DNA of 64,000 nucleotides. Source: Pantoea piersonii (GTDB lineage: Bacteria; Pseudomonadota; Gammaproteobacteria; Enterobacterales; Enterobacteriaceae). Where the stretch lies: assembly GCF_003612015.1 (NCBI RefSeq), contig NZ_RARB01000002.1, positions 62,001 to 126,000 on the forward strand. The letters are read 5' to 3'. Numbering within the stretch: the first letter of the stretch is position 1; every line of letters begins with the position of its first letter. Below, piece by piece: positions 9,440-18,333 of this stretch. The position numbers and the translations under genes are program-made. The notes under the pieces were generated by a model. It was not told the origin of the DNA, did no database searches, and worked only from the letters and a program-made list of their open reading frames with translations.

Positions 9440-10009
9440 ATGAAACGACTCATCATTGGCATCTCGGGCGCAAGCGGCGCGATCTACGGCGTGCGGCTGC
9501 TGCAGGTGTTGCAGCAGGTCAGCGAGGTGGAAACCCATCTGGTGATGAGTCCGGCGGCACGACAAACCCTGAGTCTCGAGACGGACTATACGCTGCGTGA
9601 AGTGCAGGCGCTGGCGGACGTGGTGCATGACGTGCGCGATATTGCCGCCAGCATCTCTTCAGGGTCGTTCAAGACCCTTGGCATGGCGATCCTGCCCTGT
9701 TCGATGAAAACTCTCTCCGGCATCGTGCACAGCTACAGCGACAGTCTGCTGACGCGCGCCGCCGACGTTGTGCTGAAAGAGCAGCGCAAGCTGGTGTTGG
9801 GCGTGCGCGAAACCCCGCTGCATATCGGCCATCTGCGCATGATGACCACTGCCGCCGAGCTGGGCGCGGTCATCATGCCGCCGGTGCCAGCCTTCTACCA
9901 TCGGCCGCAGTCGATCATGGAACTGGTGGATCAGACGGTGAATCGCGTGGTTGATCAGTTCGATATCACGCTGCCGCAGGATCTTTTTACGCGCTGGAAC
10001 GGTGCATGA
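9440..10009 (+). CDS. ubiX: Flavin prenyltransferase UbiX
   Basis: UbiX attaches a dimethylallyl group to FMN, making the prenylated cofactor used by the decarboxylase UbiD in ubiquinone synthesis. The 189-residue protein has the flavoprotein motif GISGASGAIYGVRLL at the N-terminus and the conserved SSGSFKTLGMAILPCSMKTLS segment. The start at 9440 (after GGAAGAAGT) gives exactly the E. coli length. An upstream extension of the open frame into purF is not real. The gene stands between the purF terminator and hisJ, as in E. coli where argT comes next. Confidence 0.96.
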   Translation: MKRLIIGISGASGAIYGVRLLQVLQQVSEVETHLVMSPAARQTLSLETDYTLREVQALADVVHDVRDIAASISSGSFKTLGMAILPCSMKTLSGIVHSYSDSLLTRAADVVLKEQRKLVLGVRETPLHIGHLRMMTTAAELGAVIMPPVPAFYHRPQSIMELVDQTVNRVVDQFDITLPQDLFTRWNGA

Positions 10010-10020
10010 CCGTCAGATTT

Positions 10021-10037
10021 TGCACTATTGAGGTGCA
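10021..10037 (+). promoter_or_regulatory. Candidate NtrC binding site
   Basis: TGCACT-ATTGA-GGTGCA fits the NtrC dyad consensus TGCACC-N5-GGTGCA with one mismatch. It lies about 165 bases upstream of a candidate sigma-54 promoter, a normal enhancer distance. A further TGCACC half-site is at 10072-10077. Confidence 0.65.
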
Positions 10038-10189
10038 AATGCGCGTGGGCGATCACTCTTCGTGCATTTGATGCACCAAAAGTTAACAAAGTCGCTTTTT
10101 CTCTCTTACATCACTGATATATTCCCCTCACAAACCCGGTGGAATCGCCTCGCTGGCGTTCTGCCGGGCGCGCTAATGGCTTGCATTGC

Positions 10190-10205
10190 TGGCATGAAAT
10201 ATGCA
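10190..10205 (+). promoter_or_regulatory. Candidate sigma-54 promoter of hisJQMP
   Basis: TGGCATGAAATATGCA has the required GG and GC doublets separated by exactly 10 bases and resembles TGGCACG-N4-TTGCA. A start near 10217 would give a leader of about 60 bases before hisJ. Confidence 0.6.
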
Positions 10206-10279
10206 AGAAATATGTGGCTTAACAAGCGCAAACACACATCACGCACCCATAACAAAAAGCACTTCACTGAGGGTAATCT

Positions 10280-11062
10280 ATGAAAAAGCGAGTTCTGGCT
10301 CTTTCTCTCATGCTGGGCCTGACCAGCGCCGCCAGCGTTTTCGCCGCGGTGCCGTCGTCGATTCGCATTGGGACTGACCCAACTTACCCGCCGTTTGAAT
10401 CGAAAAACGCGCAAGGACAGTTAGTAGGCTTCGATATCGATCTCGCTAACGAAATCTGTAAACGCATGAATACCAAGTGCACCTATGTCGAAAGCGACTT
10501 CGATGCGCTGATCCCTTCGCTGAAGGCGAAGAAAATCGACGCCATCATCTCGTCGCTCTCTATTACCGCGAAACGTCAGGAAGAGATCGCTTTCTCCGAC
10601 AAACTCTATGCGGCCAACGCCCGTCTCGTCGCGCCGAAAGGCTCGCCGATCCAGCCGACCATCGAGTCGCTGAAGGGTAAAAACATCGGCCTGCTGCAGG
10701 GCACCACCCAGGAAACCTACGCCAATCAAAACTGGCGGCCCAAAGGCGTTAACGTTACGCCTTACGCTAACCAGGATCTGGTCTATCAGGATCTGAACGC
10801 AGGCCGTATCGATGCGGCGTTCCAGGATGAAGTGCAGGCGAGCGAAGGCTTTCTGAAGCAGCCGGTTGGCAAAAATTACGCCTTCGCCGGTCCGGCGGTT
10901 AAAGACGACAAGATTTTCGGCGTCGGCACCGGTATGGGGCTGCGTAAAGATGACAGCGAGCTGAAAGCGGCTATCGATAAGGCGTTCGAAGCGATGCGCA
11001 AAGATGGCACCTACGATAAGATCGCGAAAAAGTATTTTGATTTCAATGTGTACGGTGACTAA
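10280..11062 (+). CDS. hisJ: Histidine ABC transporter periplasmic binding protein
   Basis: HisJ captures L-histidine in the periplasm and delivers it to HisQMP2. The 260-residue precursor has a signal peptide (about residues 1-22, ending VFA). The type II periplasmic-binding fold follows, with [24 protein letters not shown] and the C-terminal [11 protein letters not shown]. Residue choices match E. coli HisJ better than its paralogue ArgT (for example [11 protein letters not shown] and the exact C-terminus). E. coli has argT between ubiX and hisJ. Here only one binding-protein gene is present, so it may also serve lysine/arginine/ornithine, which is inference. The start is preceded by TGAGGG. 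Confidence 0.93.
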   Translation: MKKRVLALSLMLGLTSAASVFAAVPSSIRIGTDPTYPPFESKNAQGQLVGFDIDLANEICKRMNTKCTYVESDFDALIPSLKAKKIDAIISSLSITAKRQEEIAFSDKLYAANARLVAPKGSPIQPTIESLKGKNIGLLQGTTQETYANQNWRPKGVNVTPYANQDLVYQDLNAGRIDAAFQDEVQASEGFLKQPVGKNYAFAGPAVKDDKIFGVGTGMGLRKDDSELKAAIDKAFEAMRKDGTYDKIAKKYFDFNVYGD

Positions 11063-11128
11063 CCCTGTCGACCTTTGCCTGATCCCTCTTCGTTGAGCCG
11101 CACGGCGCAACGCAAAATCTGGTCAGGA

Positions 11129-11154
11129 CTGCCCGCTGGCGCGCCTGCGGGCAG
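11129..11154 (+). repeat. Stem-loop between hisJ and hisQ
   Basis: Eight-base arms CTGCCCGC/GCGGGCAG flank a 10-base loop, in the 126-base gap between the binding-protein and permease genes. In Salmonella the same gap holds REP sequences that protect the hisJ transcript and lower expression of hisQMP. A similar role here is inference. Confidence 0.45.
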
Positions 11155-11188
11155 GACATTCATCTTTCTCCACGACAGGATTGATTAA

Positions 11189-11875
11189 ATGTTGTACGGC
11201 TATTCCGATGTTATTCTGAAAGGCACCCTGGTCACGCTGGAGCTGGCACTCAGTTCAGTCGTGCTGGCGGTGGTGCTCGGCCTGATTGGCGCGGGCGCGA
11301 AACTCTCCCGCAGTCGCCCGCTGGCGATGCTGTCTGAAGGCTATACCACGCTGATTCGCGGCGTGCCCGATCTGGTGCTGATGCTGCTGATCTTTTACGG
11401 TCTGCAGATCGCGCTTAACACGCTCACCGACGCTATGGGCCTTGCCCAGTTCGATATCGACCCGATGGTGGCCGGTATTATTACGCTCGGGTTTATTTAC
11501 GGCGCCTACTTTACCGAAACTTTTCGCGGCGCGTTTCTCGCAGTGCCGAAAGGACAGATCGAAGCCGCTACGGCGTTCGGCTTTACCGGTTCGCAGGTGT
11601 TTCGCCGCATCCTGTTCCCCGGCATGATGCGTTATGCGCTGCCGGGCATCGGCAACAACTGGCAGGTGATCCTAAAAGCCACAGCGCTGGTGTCGCTGCT
11701 GGGGCTGGAGGATGTGGTGAAGGCGACGCAGCTGGCGGGAAAAAGCACCTGGCAGCCGTTCTACTTCGCCATTGTCGCGGGCGCTATCTATCTCATCTTT
11801 ACCACGCTGTCTAACGGCGTGCTGTGGTGGCTGAATCGCCGCTACTCAGTCGGCGTAAAAAGGGCAGAGCTATGA
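11189..11875 (+). CDS. hisQ: Histidine ABC transporter permease HisQ
   Basis: This is one of the two membrane subunits of the histidine (and lysine/arginine/ornithine) importer. The 228-residue protein has five predicted hydrophobic segments. The polar amino-acid permease loop EAATAFGFTGSQVFRRILFPGMMRYALPG contacts the HisP ATPase. It resembles E. coli HisQ in length and sequence. Its TGA stop overlaps the hisM ATG by four bases (ATGA), so the two permeases are translationally coupled and likely made in equal amounts. Confidence 0.95.
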   Translation: MLYGYSDVILKGTLVTLELALSSVVLAVVLGLIGAGAKLSRSRPLAMLSEGYTTLIRGVPDLVLMLLIFYGLQIALNTLTDAMGLAQFDIDPMVAGIITLGFIYGAYFTETFRGAFLAVPKGQIEAATAFGFTGSQVFRRILFPGMMRYALPGIGNNWQVILKATALVSLLGLEDVVKATQLAGKSTWQPFYFAIVAGAIYLIFTTLSNGVLWWLNRRYSVGVKRAEL

Positions 11876-12588
11876 TCGACATTATTCAGGAGTACTGGAA
11901 ATCCCTGCTCTGGACCGACGGCTACCGCTTTACCGGCGTCGCCATTACCTTATGGCTGCTGATCCTCTCGGTAGTCATCGGCGGCTGTCTGGCGGTGCTG
12001 CTGGCGATCGCGCGCGTGTCGCCGAACCGCTTTGTCAGCATGCCGGTCTGGCTCTTTACCTATGTGTTCCGCGGTACGCCGCTTTATGTGCAGCTGCTGG
12101 TGTTCTACTCCGGCATGTATACGCTGGAAGTGGTGAAAGGCTCGGAGCTGCTTAACGCCTTTTTTCGCAGCGGGCTGAACTGTACGCTGCTGGCGTTTAC
12201 CCTTAACACCTGCGCCTATACCACGGAGATTTTCGCCGGGGCGATCCGCGCCGTACCGCACGGCGAGATCGAGGCGGCGCGCGCCTATGGCTTCTCGACC
12301 TTCAAGCTCTATCGCTGCATTATTCTGCCGTCGGCGCTGCGCACCGCGCTGCCTGCCTACAGCAATGAAGTGATCCTGATGCTGCACTCTACGGCGCTCG
12401 CCTTTACCGCAACGGTGCCGGACCTGCTGAAGATCGCGCGCGATATTAACTCGGCGACCTATCAGCCTTTTACCGCGTTCGGCCTTGCGGCGGTGCTCTA
12501 TCTGATTATCTCTTATGTGTTGATTAGCCTGTTCCGTCTGGCGGAGCGCCGCTTCCTCGCACACATCAAACCTTCGTCATCGCATTGA
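11872..12588 (+). CDS. hisM: Histidine ABC transporter permease HisM
   Basis: This is the second membrane subunit of the histidine importer. The 238-residue protein has the [24 protein letters not shown] cytoplasmic coupling loop and ends KPSSSH, close to the E. coli C-terminus. I chose the ATG at 11872, within the hisQ stop, because it yields the E. coli length and N-terminus [20 protein letters not shown]. The open frame extends 48 bases further upstream but that part overlaps hisQ. HisM and HisQ form a heterodimer in the inner membrane. Confidence 0.95.
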   Translation: MIDIIQEYWKSLLWTDGYRFTGVAITLWLLILSVVIGGCLAVLLAIARVSPNRFVSMPVWLFTYVFRGTPLYVQLLVFYSGMYTLEVVKGSELLNAFFRSGLNCTLLAFTLNTCAYTTEIFAGAIRAVPHGEIEAARAYGFSTFKLYRCIILPSALRTALPAYSNEVILMLHSTALAFTATVPDLLKIARDINSATYQPFTAFGLAAVLYLIISYVLISLFRLAERRFLAHIKPSSSH

Positions 12589-12596
12589 GTGGAACT

Positions 12597-13370
12597 ATGG
12601 CTGATAACAAACTGAGCGTGACCGAACTGCATAAGCGTTACGGTGACCATGAAGTATTAAAAGGCGTCTCTTTACAGGCCGATGCGGGCGATGTCATCAG
12701 CATCATTGGATCGTCCGGCTCGGGGAAAAGTACCTTCCTGCGCTGCATTAATTTCCTGGAGAAACCGAGCGAAGGCACTATCTCCGTCACCAACGAGCCG
12801 ATCAATCTGGTGCGCGACACGGACGGTCAGCTCAAGGTCGCCAATAAAGAGCAGCTGCGTTCGCTGCGCACCCGGCTGACCATGGTGTTCCAGCACTTTA
12901 ACCTGTGGAGCCACATGACGGTGCTGGAGAATGTGATGGAGGCGCCGATTCAGGTGCTGGGGCTCAGCAAGGCGGAGGCCCGCACCCGCGCCATCAACTA
13001 TCTCAACAAGGTTGGCATCGACGAACGTGCGCAGGCGAAATATCCGGTGCACCTTTCCGGCGGTCAGCAGCAGCGCGTCTCTATCGCGCGCGCGCTGGCG
13101 ATGGAGCCGGAAGTGCTGCTGTTCGACGAACCGACCTCGGCGCTCGATCCTGAACTGGTGGGCGAAGTGCTGCGTATCATGCAGAAGCTGGCGGAGGAGG
13201 GCAAAACCATGGTGGTGGTCACCCATGAGATGGAATTTGCGCGTCACGTCTCCAGCCACGTGATCTTTCTGCATCAGGGCAAGATTGAAGAGGAAGGGCC
13301 GCCGGACGCGCTGTTTGGCAGCCCGAAAAGCCCACGCCTGCAGCAGTTTCTGAAAGGCTCGCTGAAGTAG
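12597..13370 (+). CDS. hisP: Histidine ABC transporter ATPase HisP
   Basis: HisP is the ATP-hydrolysing subunit that drives histidine import through HisQM. The 257-residue protein carries Walker [10 protein letters not shown] (residues 38-46), the Q-loop VFQHFNLW, the signature LSGGQQQR, Walker [13 protein letters not shown] and the switch His in VVTHEM. The ATG at 12597 is preceded by GAGTGGA and gives exactly the E. coli length. A TTG 12 bases upstream would only add residues inside hisM. A 12-base perfect hairpin follows the stop. Confidence 0.96.
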   Translation: MADNKLSVTELHKRYGDHEVLKGVSLQADAGDVISIIGSSGSGKSTFLRCINFLEKPSEGTISVTNEPINLVRDTDGQLKVANKEQLRSLRTRLTMVFQHFNLWSHMTVLENVMEAPIQVLGLSKAEARTRAINYLNKVGIDERAQAKYPVHLSGGQQQRVSIARALAMEPEVLLFDEPTSALDPELVGEVLRIMQKLAEEGKTMVVVTHEMEFARHVSSHVIFLHQGKIEEEGPPDALFGSPKSPRLQQFLKGSLK

Positions 13371-13374
13371 ACTT

Positions 13375-13403
13375 CCGCCTCCTCCGTTACGCGGAGGAGG
13401 CGG
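13375..13403. terminator. Hairpin between convergent hisP and yfcH
   Basis: Twelve-base perfect arms (13375-13386 with 13392-13403) and a 5-base loop fill the 36-base gap between the two stop codons. No T-run is present on either side, so it may act as a bidirectional processing or Rho-assisted end. Confidence 0.55.
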
Positions 13404-13406
13404 CCG

Positions 13407-14327
13407 TTAAGCCGCGCCTTTGCCTGCCGGTTTCCCCACCACATCCTGCAACGCCTCCTGCAAATCATACCAGCGAAAGCCGAAGCCGGAGGCTTCCAGC
13501 CGTTTCGGCAGCACATGCTGTCCTCCAAGCACCAGCACCGCCGATTCGCCCATCATCATTTTGATGGCGCTGGCGGGCGTGCGCATAAAAGCCGGGCGAT
13601 GCATAACATGGCCGAGCGTGGCGGCGAACTGCTCGTTGCGCACCGCGTAGGGCGCCACCATATTGAACGGGCCGCTGAGTTCGTCATGATCCAGCAGCCA
13701 GAGGATGGCGTTCACCATATCGTCGATATGGATCCATGGCAGATACTGTTTACCGCTGCCGATGGGGCCGCCGACGCCGAGCCTGAACGGCAGCTTCATT
13801 TTGCTTAGCGCGCCCCCTTCGCTGGCCAGCACCACGCCGGTACGCATCAGGCAGACGCGGGTGCGCTCGCTCTGGGCGCTGAGCGCCAGCTGCTCCCAGC
13901 GCGCGCAGAGGCTGTGGGTAAACTCTTCCTGGCCCTGATCCTCCTCTGTCATCACCAGCTCGCCGGTATCGCCGTAGTAGCCAGTTGCCGAGCCGGAGAT
14001 CAATACGCGCGGCGGAGAGTGGCTGGCGTTAATCAGCGAGGCGATGCGTTCGGTAATTTGCCAGCGGCTTTCGCACAGCAGTTGCTTCTGCTGTTCGGTC
14101 CAGCGCTTGTCGGCAATGGGTTCGCCCGCGAGGTTGATAACCGCGTCGATGCCGTCAAGGTTTTGCTGCTGCGCCAGTCCTGACCAGAGCGCGACGCCCG
14201 CGTCGAGCTTTTCGCGCGCGGCGGCGACATCGCGCGTAACAACGCTGACCTGATGTCCCAGCGTTAACAGGCGTGGAATAAGATGGCGGCCGATGAGTCC
14301 GGTGCCACCGGTCATAAGTATGTGCAT
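13407..14327 (-). CDS. yfcH: Epimerase/SDR family protein YfcH
   Basis: This is a 306-residue extended short-chain dehydrogenase of the DUF1731 family, whose substrate is unknown. The N-terminal NAD(P) motif is [11 protein letters not shown]. The segments [17 protein letters not shown] and [12 protein letters not shown] (with the YxxxN-type active-site region) are typical. The C-terminal DUF1731 domain ends [13 protein letters not shown] place the start at 14327, after AAGGAG, giving [10 protein letters not shown]. An 11-codon upstream extension is unlikely. The gene is convergent with hisP. In E. coli yfcH lies in the same area. Confidence 0.92.
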   Translation of the reverse strand: MHILMTGGTGLIGRHLIPRLLTLGHQVSVVTRDVAAAREKLDAGVALWSGLAQQQNLDGIDAVINLAGEPIADKRWTEQQKQLLCESRWQITERIASLINASHSPPRVLISGSATGYYGDTGELVMTEEDQGQEEFTHSLCARWEQLALSAQSERTRVCLMRTGVVLASEGGALSKMKLPFRLGVGGPIGSGKQYLPWIHIDDMVNAILWLLDHDELSGPFNMVAPYAVRNEQFAATLGHVMHRPAFMRTPASAIKMMMGESAVLVLGGQHVLPKRLEASGFGFRWYDLQEALQDVVGKPAGKGAA

Positions 14328-14499
14328 CTCGCGTCTCCTTATCATTTTTCTGATACGCACTGTTTCAGCATAGAAGAAGCGCGGCCGCGCGCTGCTGCAC
14401 TGCGTCGCGCTTTGAGAAGATCGGACCAGCAGGAGATTGCTTTGCTGAAAAAAAGTCGGTAAATATCAGGCTACCCGGAAAAGCCAGTTGAGGTAGCAG

Positions 14500-15141
14500 A
14501 TGAATTACCCGTCCATCACCCTGTGGTCTGATTCATCGTTTTTTAGTCCTTACGCCATGTCGGTTTACGTTGCGCTCACGGAAAAAGGGGTGCCCTTTAC
14601 GCTTAAACGCGTCGATCTCTCGCAAAATCAGCAGTTCGCCAGCGATTACCGCACGCTGTCGCTGACCTGTCGCGTGCCGACACTGCAGGTTGATGAGTTT
14701 GTACTGAGCGAGTCCTCTGCTATCGCTGAATATCTGGAAGAGCGTTTTCCTGCCCCTGAGTTTGAGCGACTCTATCCGCGCGATCGCGAGAAGCGCGCGC
14801 GGGCACGCGAGGTGCAGGCCTGGCTGCGCAGCGATTTCATGCCGATTCGTCAGGAGCGGCCAACTGAAGTGTTGTTTGCGGGCGAGCTTTTCCCGCCGCT
14901 GACCCCGGCGGCCACGCAGGCGGTGGAGAAACTGATTGCGGCGAGTCTGCGTCTGTTGCCGGATAACCAGCAGAATTTATTTGGCGAGTGGTCTGTTGCC
15001 GACACGGATCTGGCGGTGATGCTGAATCGACTGGCGCTGCACGGCGACGCGCTGCCCGATAAGCTCAGGGAATATGCTGAATTTCAGTGGCAGCGCGCCT
15101 CGGTTCAGCTCTGGCTGGCGGAAAGCGGTAAACAACGATAG
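14500..15141 (+). CDS. yfcF: Glutathione S-transferase YfcF
   Basis: This 213-residue thioredoxin-fold GST has an N-terminal domain (residues 1-80) containing WSDSSFFSPYAMSVYVAL and the glutathione-binding ESSAIAEYLEERFP. The helical C-terminal domain contains LFGEWSVADTDLAVMLNRL. The protein matches E. coli YfcF closely, for which glutathione transferase and peroxidase activities and a part in oxidative-stress resistance have been reported. The related yfcG, present next to it in E. coli, is absent here. The start ATG follows GAGGTAGCAG. Confidence 0.92.
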   Translation: MNYPSITLWSDSSFFSPYAMSVYVALTEKGVPFTLKRVDLSQNQQFASDYRTLSLTCRVPTLQVDEFVLSESSAIAEYLEERFPAPEFERLYPRDREKRARAREVQAWLRSDFMPIRQERPTEVLFAGELFPPLTPAATQAVEKLIAASLRLLPDNQQNLFGEWSVADTDLAVMLNRLALHGDALPDKLREYAEFQWQRASVQLWLAESGKQR

Positions 15142-15254
15142 TTTGCGCCGCTTGCTCAGGCGAGCGGAAGTGATTACCTTACAGCACACTATAACAACGA
15201 CGTGGCAATCAGGCGCGTGTCGCACGGCACGCCAGAACAGAAAAGGGTTACCGG

Positions 15255-15773
15255 ATGGTGGATCAAACCGCGGGCGACGGCATCGAGTGGGTCGATATCG
15301 TCAATGAAGAGAATGAAGTGATTGCGCAGGCGACACGCGCGCAGATGCGCGCGCAGCGTATGCGTCATCGCGCCACCTATATCGTGGTGCATGACGGCGC
15401 AGGCAAGATTCTGGTGCAGCGCCGCACCGAGACCAAAGACTTCATGCCCGGCATGCTGGACGCCACCGCAGGCGGCGTGGTGCAGAGCGGCGAAGATCTG
15501 CTGGAATCGGCGCGCCGCGAGGCCGAGGAGGAGCTGGGCATTGCAGATGTGCCTTTCGCCGAGCACGGCAAGTTCTACTTCGAAGATGAGCATGTCCGCG
15601 TCTGGGGCGGTTTGTTCAGCTGCGTTTACCACGGCCCGTTCGCCATGCAGGAAGAAGAGGTGGATGAGGTGTTCTGGATGACTGCGGACGAGATTACCGC
15701 GCGCTGCGATGAGTTTACCGACGACTCGCTCAAGGCGCTGTCGCTCTGGCTGACGCGCAACGGCGACGCGTAA
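15255..15773 (+). CDS. yfcD: Nudix hydrolase YfcD
   Basis: This 172-residue Nudix-family pyrophosphatase has an unknown natural substrate. The Nudix box is [23 protein letters not shown], and the metal-binding Glu residues of REAEEELG are intact. The N-terminal segment [18 protein letters not shown] resembles isopentenyl-diphosphate isomerase-type Nudix proteins and E. coli YfcD. E. coli has yfcE between yfcF and yfcD, and it is missing here. A strong terminator follows 12 bases after the stop. Confidence 0.93.
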   Translation: MVDQTAGDGIEWVDIVNEENEVIAQATRAQMRAQRMRHRATYIVVHDGAGKILVQRRTETKDFMPGMLDATAGGVVQSGEDLLESARREAEEELGIADVPFAEHGKFYFEDEHVRVWGGLFSCVYHGPFAMQEEEVDEVFWMTADEITARCDEFTDDSLKALSLWLTRNGDA

Positions 15774-15785
15774 GTTAGACCTGTT

Positions 15786-15817
15786 AAAAAAACGCCCTGT
15801 TGGGCGTTTTTTGTTTT
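15786..15817 (+). terminator. Rho-independent terminator after yfcD
   Basis: Stem ACGCCC/GGGCGT (15792-15797 with 15802-15807) with flanking A- and T-runs and TGTT loop. The symmetrical A/T flanks would let it work in both directions. Confidence 0.9.
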
Positions 15818-15839
15818 TGCGCACTTAAGTTTGTGCTTT

Positions 15840-15968
15840 TCAGGCGCAGAAAACGGTCTGTTGCGTAAAGCTGCTGTTTTCAGCCTTCACCACAAAGAAA
15901 TCGCACATGACGCCCACGCCGCGCGGCGTTGCGTTCAGGCGCCGGGTATGCAACTCGCTGTCGATCAT
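15840..15968 (-). pseudogene. N-terminal remnant of a PuuE/GabT-type 4-aminobutyrate aminotransferase
   Basis: This minus-strand frame of 42 codons starts ATG with a GAGG upstream and ends TGA. Residues 5-31 (ELHTRRLNATPRGVGVMCDF, then a stretch ending AEN) closely resemble the N-terminus of E. coli PuuE as I recall it (EFHQRRLSATPRGVGVMC...AEN). The remaining catalytic domain of about 380 residues is absent. After the AEN motif the frame diverges and stops within about 12 codons, and no further aminotransferase sequence is seen toward pta or yfcD. It is therefore a truncated relic. The site corresponds to where yfcC sits in E. coli. It may still be translated as a short peptide. Confidence 0.7.
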
Positions 15969-16049
15969 GGCGGAACCTCGCTGGTGCGCTGAAACGGGAT
16001 CTTTTCAGTGTTAGCGTGCCGGGCGAGTTTCGCCAGTTGAGAAGAGGAT

Positions 16050-16077
16050 AAAAAAAGAGCACGCTCGCGCATGCTCT
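16050..16077 (-). terminator. Rho-independent terminator after pta
   Basis: On the minus strand an 8-pair stem (16070-16077 with 16056-16063, one G-T pair) is followed by seven T. It lies about 45 bases downstream of the pta stop. Confidence 0.85.
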
Positions 16078-16122
16078 TTAGAGGACTCAAAGGTCAAAGA
16101 TCACTCCCTGTGTGGAGAGACC

Positions 16123-18267
16123 TTAGCCTTCCGCCTGCTGCGACTGAATCGCGGTCAGGGCGATGGTGTAGACGATATCGTCGACCAGCGCGCCGCGCGA
16201 CAGGTCGTTAACCGGCTTGCGCATACCCTGCAGCATCGGACCGATAGAGATCAGATCCGCCGAACGCTGTACCGCTTTGTAGGTGGTGTTGCCGGTGTTG
16301 AGATCCGGGAAGATAAAGACCGTAGCGCGACCCGCGACCGCAGAGTTCGGCGCCTTGGATTTGGCCACATCTTCCATAATCGCCGCGTCATACTGCAGCG
16401 GACCGTCGATCACCAGATCCGGGCGCTTTTCCTGTGCGATGCGCGTAGCTTCGCGAACTTTCTCCACGTCGCTGCCTGCGCCGGAGGTGCCGGTCGAGTA
16501 GGAGATCATCGCCACGCGCGGTTCGATGCCGAAGGCATGCGCAGAGTCCGCAGACTGAATGGCGATTTCCGCCAGCTGCTCTGCCGTCGGGTCCGGGTTG
16601 ATGGCGCAGTCGCCGTAAACCAGCACCTGCTCCGGCAGCAGCATAAAGAACACTGAGGAGACCAGCGAGCTGTTCGGCGCGGTCTTGATCAGCTGCAGCG
16701 GCGGACGAATGGTATTGGCGGTGGTGTGCACGGCGCCCGACACCAGACCGTCGACTTCGCCGCTCTCCAGCATCATGGTGCCGAGCACCACGTTGTCTTC
16801 CAGCTGCTCCTGCGCAACCACTTCGGTCATGCCTTTGTTTTTACGCAGCTCGACCAGACGAGGCACATAGTTGTTGCGCACCACTTCCGGATCCACGATC
16901 TCGATGCCTTTGCCCAGTTCGACGCCCTGTGCGGCGGCGACGCGCTGGATCTCATCTGGATTGCCCAGCAGCACGCAGGTAGCGATGCCGCGCTCGGCGC
17001 AGATAGCGGCCGCTTTAACGGTACGCGGCTCATCGCCTTCCGGCAGCACGATGCGTTTGCCCGCTTTGCGCGCCAGCTCGGTCAGCTGATAGCGGAAGGC
17101 CGGCGGCGACAGGCGACGGCTGCGCTCAGAGGTGGCGGTCAGCGACTCGATCCAGTCGGCGTTAATATAGCTGGCGACATACTCCTGCACTTTTTCAACG
17201 CGCTGGGTATCGTCGCTGGGCACTTCGAGGTTGAAGCTCTGCAGGCTGAGCGAGGTTTGCCAGGTGTTGGTTTTCACCATAAATACCGGCAGGCCGGTCT
17301 GGAAGGCGCGCTCGCACAGCTTCGCGATGCGGCTGTCAATTTCGTAGCCGCCGGTCAGCAGAATGGCCCCAATCTCTACACCGTTCATCGCGGCGAGACA
17401 GGCGGCCACCAGCACGTCGGGACGGTCCGCTGAGGTTACCAGCAGCGAACCTGGACGGAAATGCTCCAGCATATGCGGCAGGCTGCGCGCGCAGAAGGTC
17501 ACCGACTTGACGCGACGGGTGGCGATCTCGCCTTCGTTGATCACTTCGGCGTCAAGGTGGCGACACATATCAATGGCGCGCGTAGCGATCAGATCAAAGC
17601 TCCAGGGCACGCAGCCCAGTACCGGCAGCGGACTGTCGGCGAACAGCTGTTTCGGATCGATATTGGCGACGCTGGCTTTGGTGGAGTCGTCGAAAATTTC
17701 CGACAGATCGGGGCGCGTGCGTCCCTGTTCATCCACCGGCGCATTCAGCTTGTTGATAATGACGCCGGTGATGTTTTTGTTTTTGCTGCCGCCGAAGCTG
17801 CTCTGCGTCAGTTCGATACGTTCTTTGAGCTGGGCAGGGGAGTCGTTACCAAGCGCCATAACAAAGACGATTTCGGCGTTCAGCGTCTTGGCGATCTCAT
17901 AGTTGAGCGCGTTGGCGAACTGGTGCTTACGCGTCGGCACCAGACCTTCTACCAGCACCACTTCCGCATCTTTGGTGTTTTCATGGTAGCGAGCGATGAT
18001 CTCTTCCATCAGCACGTCCTGCTGGTTAGCGCCCAGCAGTGACTCCACGCGCGACATTTTGAGCGGGTCGGCGGCGGGAATCGACGAGTTCTTGCGGATG
18101 ATCATCGTGGTCTGGTCCAGCTTATCGCCGCCAGCGCGCGGTTGCGCGATAGGTTTAAAGACGCTGAGACGAACGCCTTTACGCTCCATGGCACGGATCA
18201 CGCCGAGGCTGACGCTGGTCAGGCCGACGCTGGTGCCGGTAGGAATAAGCATAATTGTACGTGACAC
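16123..18267 (-). CDS. pta: Phosphate acetyltransferase
   Basis: Pta interconverts acetyl-CoA and acetyl phosphate, the first step of acetate overflow. With AckA it sets the acetyl-phosphate pool that can phosphorylate response regulators such as RcsB. The 714-residue long-form enzyme has an N-terminal P-loop NTPase-like domain ([17 protein letters not shown]), a central DRTGG regulatory domain, and a C-terminal catalytic PTA_PTB domain from about residue 390. That domain has the segments [13 protein letters not shown] and [16 protein letters not shown]. The length equals that of E. coli. It lies 66 bases downstream of ackA, separated by a UUCG hairpin. Confidence 0.97.
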   Translation of the reverse strand: MSRTIMLIPTGTSVGLTSVSLGVIRAMERKGVRLSVFKPIAQPRAGGDKLDQTTMIIRKNSSIPAADPLKMSRVESLLGANQQDVLMEEIIARYHENTKDAEVVLVEGLVPTRKHQFANALNYEIAKTLNAEIVFVMALGNDSPAQLKERIELTQSSFGGSKNKNITGVIINKLNAPVDEQGRTRPDLSEIFDDSTKASVANIDPKQLFADSPLPVLGCVPWSFDLIATRAIDMCRHLDAEVINEGEIATRRVKSVTFCARSLPHMLEHFRPGSLLVTSADRPDVLVAACLAAMNGVEIGAILLTGGYEIDSRIAKLCERAFQTGLPVFMVKTNTWQTSLSLQSFNLEVPSDDTQRVEKVQEYVASYINADWIESLTATSERSRRLSPPAFRYQLTELARKAGKRIVLPEGDEPRTVKAAAICAERGIATCVLLGNPDEIQRVAAAQGVELGKGIEIVDPEVVRNNYVPRLVELRKNKGMTEVVAQEQLEDNVVLGTMMLESGEVDGLVSGAVHTTANTIRPPLQLIKTAPNSSLVSSVFFMLLPEQVLVYGDCAINPDPTAEQLAEIAIQSADSAHAFGIEPRVAMISYSTGTSGAGSDVEKVREATRIAQEKRPDLVIDGPLQYDAAIMEDVAKSKAPNSAVAGRATVFIFPDLNTGNTTYKAVQRSADLISIGPMLQGMRKPVNDLSRGALVDDIVYTIALTAIQSQQAEG

Positions 18268-18302
18268 GTTTGAACCTCGCTTTAGGTAGTGTCAAAACAA
18301 CG

Positions 18303-18322
18303 CCGTCAGCCGAAGCTGACGG
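18303..18322 (-). terminator. UUCG-capped hairpin between ackA and pta
   Basis: Read on the minus strand, CCGTCAGC-TTCG-GCTGACGG forms an 8-pair stem with an extra-stable UUCG tetraloop, followed by CGTTGTTTT. This may be a partial terminator or an mRNA processing/stability element tuning the ackA to pta ratio. Confidence 0.55.
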
Positions 18323-18333
18323 TGAAGGAAAAA

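Noticed and set aside
10062-10283. 73-codon plus-strand frame between ubiX and hisJ
   Set aside because: It spans the NtrC and sigma-54 elements and runs into the hisJ start; its composition does not look like a protein.
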